Positions 59,195 through 64,000 of a DNA stretch of 64,000 nucleotides are shown one piece after another. Both the position numbers and the translations under genes were made by a program. Position 1 is the first letter of the stretch; each line of letters begins with the position of its first letter. The DNA is from Streptomyces sp. SID12488 (GTDB lineage Bacteria > Actinomycetota > Actinomycetes > Streptomycetales > Streptomycetaceae): NCBI RefSeq assembly GCF_010548275.1, contig NZ_JAAGLT010000007.1, forward strand, positions 1 through 64,000. Direction: 5' to 3'. The notes under the pieces were generated by a model, which saw only the letters and a program-made list of their open reading frames with translations, ran no database searches and had not been told where the DNA came from.

Positions 59195-60084
59195 GTGCCG
59201 CCACGGTCCGCGTCGAAGCGCCGTCGACGGGCGTCGAAGGAGCGTTGACGCCGGTCGGTGTGGAGCGTGCAATCACTGCTCTGGCGAGTGTGCTGACGGT
59301 GCTGCTGACGGCGGTGGCGTTCTGGCTCTCCTACGAGCACTTGCAGGAAGTCGCCGCCGCGCACGGCATGGCGGAAGCCGTCGCCCGCTCCTGGGCGTGG
59401 CCGGCGACGGTGGATTTGTTCATCGTGATCGGGGAGTTGCTGATCCTGCGTGCCTCGCTCGCCCACCGGGTCGACGGGTGGGCGATCGGGCTGGTCGCGG
59501 CAGGTGACGGCGCGTCCATCGCGCTGAACGTGGCAGGCGTCGGGCAGGATGCCAACGCCCTCAACTACGTTGTGGCGGCCGTTCCTCCGGTGGCTGCGCT
59601 GTTGGCGTTCGGCGCGTTGATGCGGCAGGTCCACGCCTACCTCGCAAGCCGCGCGTCGACGGGCGTCAACCCGCCGCCGCCGGGCGTCGAAGCACCCTCG
59701 ACGCCCGTCAACGTGAGCGTCGACCGCCCCCCGGCCATATCCCCTGCGGAGATCGTGGCCGGGACCGCATCGGTGCCCGAACTCCCGGCATCCGCACCGG
59801 AGACCGAGCAGGCTCCGACGCCCGTCACGGTGGAGGCGACGCCCGTCACCGCAGCGTCGACGCCCGTCGACCTGTGCACGCCGGTCGTCTACCCGAACCG
59901 GGTCGATCAGTTGGTACGGGCCCTGTACGGGAGCGACTTCACCCAGCCGAGCACCGCGCGGATGACGCAGGCGATGACGGCCGCGGGGCTGGGTGCGTCG
60001 GAGTCGACGGCCCGCACCGCCCGCGGCCGGGTCAAGGCACGTGAGACCTACCTGACGGACTTCCCGACCGCGATCGCCGGCTGA
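59191..60084 (+). CDS. DUF2637 membrane protein (Spd-like transfer protein)
   Basis: A 297-residue protein with four helices: ALASVLTVLLTAVAFWLSY, TVDLFIVIGELLILRASL, WAIGLVAAGDGASIALNVAG and NYVVAAVPPVAALLAFGAL (about residues 28-150). This matches DUF2637, common in actinomycete conjugative elements, where Spd proteins help plasmid spread between mycelial compartments. Residues ~155-230 are a Thr/Pro/Val-rich linker with repeats. The C-terminus (DQLVRALYGSDFTQPSTARM) looks like a helix-turn-helix. Start ATGA overlaps the preceding gene. Confidence 0.8.
   Translation: MSAATVRVEAPSTGVEGALTPVGVERAITALASVLTVLLTAVAFWLSYEHLQEVAAAHGMAEAVARSWAWPATVDLFIVIGELLILRASLAHRVDGWAIGLVAAGDGASIALNVAGVGQDANALNYVVAAVPPVAALLAFGALMRQVHAYLASRASTGVNPPPPGVEAPSTPVNVSVDRPPAISPAEIVAGTASVPELPASAPETEQAPTPVTVEATPVTAASTPVDLCTPVVYPNRVDQLVRALYGSDFTQPSTARMTQAMTAAGLGASESTARTARGRVKARETYLTDFPTAIAG
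59226..59868. repeat. GACG-NN-CGTC sites with 21-bp spacing inside the DUF2637 gene
   Basis: Sites start at 59226 and 59247; at 59658, 59679 and 59700; and at 59817, 59838 and 59859. Within each group the spacing is exactly 21 bp. Six are perfect GACGGGCGTC or GACGCCCGTC; 59247 and 59679 have one mismatch. They encode TGV/TPV/PGV heptad elements, so the pattern is visible in both DNA and protein. Confidence 0.85.
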
Positions 60085-60097
60085 GCGGGGGACGGTC

Positions 60098-60481
60098 ATG
60101 TCGATCGGCTACGCGAAGTGTTTCGATCCGACCGGCGCCCGCTACGGCGTCCCGACGTTTCCGTGGCGGTGCGTCCCGGACGGCTACGCCACCTACCGCC
60201 AACTTCGGGCGCGTGGTCTGCGTCCGGGTGGTCAGCCGGTGGCGGCTCAGGCGCTGCGTCCGCGCTTCCGGCGCGGCCCGCTGGTCGCCTACTTCTACCG
60301 CCTCGACCAGGCCAAGCCGGTACGCCCGATGACGCCGGCGAAGTGGCGGGCGCTGGAGTGCGCCAACCGCGCACGGCGGACGTGCCCGCAGTGCGGCACG
60401 GACGCCGGATACGTCATCCCGCTCTCGCTCGGCGTGTGCGTGACCTGCGCCTACCCCGACGACGAACAGTGCGCTGCCTGA
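60098..60481 (+). CDS. RRQRL-motif zinc-binding protein
   Basis: A 127-residue protein with YATYRQLRARGLRPGGQPV near residue 30 (the RRQRL-like motif) and a C-terminal zinc ribbon CPQCG ... CVTCAYP. It matches a family found in Streptomyces integrative elements beside DUF2637 and FtsK genes. Role unknown; DNA or RNA binding is plausible. ATG 60098 follows GGGGGACGGTC, 13 bases after the DUF2637 stop. Confidence 0.82.
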   Translation: MSIGYAKCFDPTGARYGVPTFPWRCVPDGYATYRQLRARGLRPGGQPVAAQALRPRFRRGPLVAYFYRLDQAKPVRPMTPAKWRALECANRARRTCPQCGTDAGYVIPLSLGVCVTCAYPDDEQCAA

Positions 60482-60508
60482 ACACCCCACCCAAACATGG
60501 GAGTTCGA

Positions 60509-60814
60509 GTGAACATCACACGTCACCACGCGCTCACCGCGGGCGCCGCTGCTGTCAGTGCGGCGCTGGCCATCGTGATCGGTGTGCGGCTGTCCGGTTA
60601 CGGCGTGCCGCTCTCGCTGCTGCTGGCCTGCTGCCTGTCCTGCGTGGCCACGTTCTCCAGCCTGCTGTTCCGCGTGATCGGTGCCTGGTCGACGACCACG
60701 CACCGCTGCACGGTCACCGGCTGCGACTTCCGCGTCAGCCTCACCCACACGGACCGTGCGGAGACCCGGCGGTGGCAGGAGATCGCCGCCCGTCACCCGC
60801 ACCGCAGCCACTGA
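60509..60814 (+). CDS. Small membrane protein of the transfer operon
   Basis: A 101-residue protein with two hydrophobic helices (AAAVSAALAIVIGVRLSG and PLSLLLACCLSCVATFSSLL), then a polar tail with CTVTGCDFRVSLTHTD. Size and layout fit small Spd-type spread proteins. GTG 60509 has GGGAGTTCGA upstream; ATG 60497 is the alternative start. Confidence 0.68.
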   Translation: MNITRHHALTAGAAAVSAALAIVIGVRLSGYGVPLSLLLACCLSCVATFSSLLFRVIGAWSTTTHRCTVTGCDFRVSLTHTDRAETRRWQEIAARHPHRSH

Positions 60815-60906
60815 GCTGCGGACTTTCCCCCTTGATTCGGCAGGCCCGGCCACAAGCCTCCACAGCAACCGGCCGGGCCCTACTCCACTAGAGGAGTGCT
60901 CACAGC

Positions 60907-62508
60907 ATGACGGAACTCAGCACAGAGCCGGTAGTAGTCCTACCGGCTGCCCCGACCCCACCACCCGCGCCCCCGGACACCCCGCCCACCCCGGCCAAGG
61001 GTGAGAAGGAGGTGGACCACACGCCGGGTGGGTGGCCCGTCGTCCCGCTCGCCCTGTCCGGGGCGAACAGCACCGTGGGTGCGCTCGCCGCCGCGTCCCT
61101 GGTGGGCGGGCCGATCGCCGCGGTGGTGGCCGCTACCGGCATGGTCGTACTCGGCACGGTCGCCGCCACCCGCACCCGAAACAGCAACCGCAAGCCCAAC
61201 TCCCGCCGTGAGACTCGCCGGTCCGCGGCCCGCGCCGCCGGCCGCGCGGCTGCTCGCACCGCTGGGCTGCGGAGCTCCGGTTCGAGCACACGCGCAGGCT
61301 CCGGGAGCCGCTCGGCAGGCTCTCGCGCCGGCCGCTCTAGTGGTCGCTCGGGCAAGGTGCCCGGCCAGCACCGCCGTAGCACCGGCCCCGCCGCTGGTCG
61401 CAGTGGCGCGGTAACCAGCCGAAAGGCGCAGGGCAAGGGCGGTCACAGCCTGTCCAAGCCCGCGGTAGGCAAGGGTGCGGGTGGTGCTGCGGGGCGGGTA
61501 GGGCAGGTCAAGGCGTTGCGGGCCTCGCAGCGGGCTGCGGCCGGCTCGCGTGGTGGGCAGCGGGTGCAGACCACCAGCGCGCGCCGCGCGGTCGCCGATG
61601 CCCGGCGCAACGCCAAAGCCGCCGCCGGCAAGTCCCGGTCGGGCAAGCGCCCTGGTCTGGCAGGCCGCGTGATGGGCGGTGCCGTCCGTAAGGCGCGTGC
61701 CGCCCGCGACCGTGCGGTCGCCCGGCAGCGCGCCCGCCGTGATGCCAAGACGGGCGGGACGATCGCGGCGCAGCGTGGGCAGGTCCGTAAGGGTCCGGCC
61801 CGGCGGGCGGCGCGTCAGGCTCTGCGTCGTTCCGCGGCCCGCTTCCACGGTCGCCGTCTGCTGGCTGCGCTGCTGGCGTTGCCGGTTGGTCTGCTCGGGT
61901 TTCTGACCAGCCCGATCGGGCGGAAGTTCAACCTGTCCTGGCTCATCCACCCCGGCCGGCGCCTGCTGCGCCGGATGCTGCAGACCGCCGGCGAGCAGCG
62001 CGCGGACCGCGACGAAGCAACGTGCGAGGCGTTGCGCGAGCAGGAGGCCGCCGCCGATGCGGAGGCGACGCAGGACGGCACGCAGGGCATCGCGGACGGT
62101 GTCGAGCGTCCTGCGGTGAAGGTTCCGACCAGCACAGTTCCCGAGGTCAATGAGGGAGAGCACGTGTCCGGATTCCGGTTCGAAGAGGCCGCTTCCGAGA
62201 TGGAGCAGGCCGCCCACCAGTACGACCCCGACAACGCCATGGAGATCCTCGCCATGGTCGAAGGACTGCCCGCCGCGCTGACCAGCGTGGCGAACGTGAT
62301 GAAGATCCTTGCCGAGCGTTCCGACTCGGAGTTTCCGCTGGAGAAGGAAGTCGCGGACGGCTTCAACGACATCTTCGGCGCCGTGATGAGCGCGGTCGCG
62401 GTCGCTGAGGACATGGGCCCGCTGTTTAGGCAGGTCCATGAGCAGGACATCGCCCGCCATGAAGACCCCCGCAACGGACCCGAGGCCGAGAAGGGCTGGA
62501 ACGTCTAA
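60907..62508 (+). CDS. Very basic protein preceding the DNA translocase
   Basis: A 533-residue protein. A Pro-rich N-terminus and a hydrophobic pair (VGALAAASLVGGPIAAVVA, ATGMVVLGTVAA) at about residues 55-90 are followed by ~240 residues dominated by Arg, Ala, Gly, Ser and Lys (such as RAAGRAAARTAGLRSSG and ARRDAKTGGTIAAQRG), then a second hydrophobic stretch (LLAALLALPVGLLGFL) and an acidic helical C-terminus. The basic part should bind DNA or RNA non-specifically. Start has GAGGAG upstream. It ends two bases before the translocase gene. No family recognised. Confidence 0.75.
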   Translation: MTELSTEPVVVLPAAPTPPPAPPDTPPTPAKGEKEVDHTPGGWPVVPLALSGANSTVGALAAASLVGGPIAAVVAATGMVVLGTVAATRTRNSNRKPNSRRETRRSAARAAGRAAARTAGLRSSGSSTRAGSGSRSAGSRAGRSSGRSGKVPGQHRRSTGPAAGRSGAVTSRKAQGKGGHSLSKPAVGKGAGGAAGRVGQVKALRASQRAAAGSRGGQRVQTTSARRAVADARRNAKAAAGKSRSGKRPGLAGRVMGGAVRKARAARDRAVARQRARRDAKTGGTIAAQRGQVRKGPARRAARQALRRSAARFHGRRLLAALLALPVGLLGFLTSPIGRKFNLSWLIHPGRRLLRRMLQTAGEQRADRDEATCEALREQEAAADAEATQDGTQGIADGVERPAVKVPTSTVPEVNEGEHVSGFRFEEAASEMEQAAHQYDPDNAMEILAMVEGLPAALTSVANVMKILAERSDSEFPLEKEVADGFNDIFGAVMSAVAVAEDMGPLFRQVHEQDIARHEDPRNGPEAEKGWNV

Positions 62509-62510
62509 CC

Positions 62511-64000
62511 ATGAGCACTGCCACCGCCAAACAGCAGGGCAGTGGCCCGGTGCTGGACTGGGCTGCCGGTCACGGACCTGTGACCGGCGCCCTGTCCGCG
62601 ACCACCGGAGCCTTCGCCATCGCCACCGCCGGCGCCGCCACCGCCATGCCGCCCGGCTGGGCCATCGCGGTCGGTGCCGCGGGCGCCCTGGGACACACCG
62701 TCGTCGGCCTGCGCGTCCGCAACGCCGGCCGCACCCTGGCCACCCGCGCCGCCTCCTGGCTCGTGGGGGCCGGCTGGACCACCTGGGCCATGACGAACGG
62801 TCCGCTCACGTGGGCTGCGCTCGGCTCGCTGGCCACCATCGGCGTGGGCATCGGCGCCGCCGCACGATCAGCCGCGCTCTATGAGGAGGCGCGGGAAGAC
62901 GAGGCGTTCGCGGTCGAGCAGCGGCAGGTCTCGGCGGAGTTGTCCGCGGAACGCCGTGCGATCGCCGCCGAATGGGTCGACCGGATCCAGCGCGTGTGCT
63001 CGATCACCGTGCGGGTGCTGGGTGTCGAGATGTGGGACACCGGGGCCGGGTTCTCTATCGATGCCGAACTCCCCGCCGGCGGCGCGACCTGGAACCGGAT
63101 TGCGTCCGAGTCGCCGCGGCTGTCCGCGGATGCCCGGCTGCCGCACGGCTGCACCGCCACCGCCTCACCCGGCATCGACCAGGGCCGCGTCATCATCGAC
63201 GTGACCACCGTCAACGTCCTGGAAGAGGAACGCACCTACCCCGCCGACTACAGCACCCTCTCGGTCCTCACCGGGATCCCGTGGGGCTACCGCACCAACG
63301 CCTCACAGATCCTCGCCTACCTGCGCGAGCAGTGCGCTCTGATCGTCGGCCCGACCGGTTCGGGCAAGACGAACATGGTGCACGCGATCCTCGCCGGGTT
63401 CGCCCGTGCCGACGACGTCCTGACCTGGGTGATCGACCTCAACGCCGGATCCGCTGGTCTGCCGTGGGTGCTGCCCGCACTCAACGGCGAGATCGACACT
63501 CCGGAAGGTAAGCCCGTGCGGCCCGGTATCGACTGGCTCGCCGGCACGTTCGACGAGGCCCTGACCATGCTGGACGCGGCCGTGCGCGTGGCCAAGCAGC
63601 GCAAGATGGGCTACCAGGACGTGCTGTCCAAGGCCAACACGGATCTCCTGCCGATCAGTTCGCGGATTCCTCAGATCATGATCGTGATCGATGAGGGTGC
63701 GGAGATTCTGGCCAGCAGCGACCGGGAGATCCGCAAGCTCGCGGAAAAGATCCTGGAGGTCATCCGGATCGCCCGCGCCATGGGCGTACGCACCGTACTC
63801 ACCGCCCTCGGTGCGACCGGGTCGGTGCTGAGCAACCTGATGATCCGCCGCGAAGCCAAGGTGCGTGTCGCCCTCACCGGGGGCGAGACCGAGGGCATGG
63901 ACCTTTCCAAGATGTTCCCCGGCGCCCGCGGCCTGCGTGTGGACCAGGCCCCGCACAAGGGCGCCGGGTTCATGGGCACCCCGGAATCATCGGCCGCGTT
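62511..64000 (+). CDS. FtsK/SpoIIIE-type DNA translocase (TraB/TraSA-like), 3' end outside window
   Basis: At least 496 residues. N-terminal helices (WAIAVGAAGALGHTVVGL, then GAGWTTWAMTNGPLTWAAL and LATIGVGIGAAARSAAL) anchor it in the membrane. A linker domain leads to the ATPase with Walker A VGPTGSGKTN near residue 280 and Walker B IMIVIDEGAEI near 388, then ARAMGVRTVLTALGATGS. This is the single protein that moves double-stranded DNA between cells in Streptomyces conjugation. ATG 62511 follows the basic-protein gene directly. It has no stop before the window ends. Confidence 0.92.
   Translation, partial: MSTATAKQQGSGPVLDWAAGHGPVTGALSATTGAFAIATAGAATAMPPGWAIAVGAAGALGHTVVGLRVRNAGRTLATRAASWLVGAGWTTWAMTNGPLTWAALGSLATIGVGIGAAARSAALYEEAREDEAFAVEQRQVSAELSAERRAIAAEWVDRIQRVCSITVRVLGVEMWDTGAGFSIDAELPAGGATWNRIASESPRLSADARLPHGCTATASPGIDQGRVIIDVTTVNVLEEERTYPADYSTLSVLTGIPWGYRTNASQILAYLREQCALIVGPTGSGKTNMVHAILAGFARADDVLTWVIDLNAGSAGLPWVLPALNGEIDTPEGKPVRPGIDWLAGTFDEALTMLDAAVRVAKQRKMGYQDVLSKANTDLLPISSRIPQIMIVIDEGAEILASSDREIRKLAEKILEVIRIARAMGVRTVLTALGATGSVLSNLMIRREAKVRVALTGGETEGMDLSKMFPGARGLRVDQAPHKGAGFMGTPESSAA

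Larger units (their letters stand above)
54400..64000 (+). mobile_element. Actinomycete integrative conjugative element (AICE), left part
   Basis: Gene content from the GntR-Nudix fusion to the FtsK-type translocase (DUF2637, RRQRL, small Spd-like proteins) is that of pSAM2-like elements. The left part is AT-richer and gene-poor. The left limit is approximate because no att duplicate was found. Integrase, excisionase and replication initiator should lie beyond the window. Confidence 0.75.

Noticed and set aside
1..64000. CRISPR arrays and insertion sequences
   Set aside because: I saw no regularly spaced direct repeats with unique spacers and no transposase motifs; the only interspersed repeats are the 109-base intergenic elements.

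Overview
This is a high-GC actinomycete chromosome segment, almost certainly Streptomyces. The signs are GC-rich third codon positions, frequent GTG starts, a WhiB-family regulator with an AT-hook, AdnAB in place of RecBCD, a mycoredoxin, UvrD2 with an HRDC domain, MoeZ, and gene order and intergenic repeats typical of Streptomyces.

Layout. 0-7 kb: a DEAD-box RNA helicase (cut by the window edge), a ferritin-like protein, small conserved proteins (membrane, DUF3107, acidic), a TetR regulator, an alpha/beta hydrolase and a DUF3152 zinc-protease-like protein. 7.3-8.15 kb: a deletion scar in which the 5' end of an oligopeptide-binding lipoprotein gene is joined out of frame to the 3' part of an oligopeptide ABC ATPase gene. 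8.4-13.3 kb: a tightly coupled cell-surface polysaccharide operon (PelF-like glycosyltransferase, polytopic membrane protein, two micro-ORFs, NAD-dependent epimerase, spherulin-4-like protein), followed by moeZ. 14.5-20.6 kb: two tandem lipoprotein tripeptidyl-aminopeptidase-like hydrolases and a large lysyl-PG-synthase-type membrane protein. 20.8-33.8 kb: a DNA-repair block (ATL protein, adnA, adnB, uvrD2) with an M20 dipeptidase, nudC and a mycoredoxin. 33.8-35.1 kb: the wblC/whiB7 antibiotic-resistance regulator with its AT-rich activator site, long leader ORF and rho-independent attenuator. 35.2-48.2 kb: AarF kinase, ThiF-like protein, metallopeptidase, a TerD-AIM24 / AIM24 / AIM24 trio, Nudix, DUF2342, SDR, MoaE, a Lon-like PDZ protease and a PPA1309 protein. 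48.3-54.2 kb: UPF0182, two identical initiator tRNA genes flanking a Sel1-repeat gene, and a CBS protein.

From about 54.4 kb to the right edge the window enters an integrated conjugative element of the actinomycete AICE type. It starts with an AT-richer, gene-poor stretch, then a GntR-Nudix fusion (repressor and Pra-like activator in one chain) and a convergent XRE-TPR regulator. After a promoter carrying twin palindromic operators comes a coupled transfer operon: small proteins, a DUF2637 Spd-like membrane protein, an RRQRL zinc protein, a very basic protein and an FtsK/TraB-type DNA translocase that runs off the window. Integrase, excisionase and replication genes are not in view and would be expected beyond position 64000.

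The most unusual features are the ABC-transporter deletion scar, the ATGA-linked micro-ORFs of the polysaccharide operon, a candidate antiterminator pairing in the wblC leader, the GntR-Nudix fusion with three matching operators, and GACG-NN-CGTC sites spaced exactly 21 bp apart inside the DUF2637 gene. Functions are assigned by recognising motifs by eye; no database search was run.
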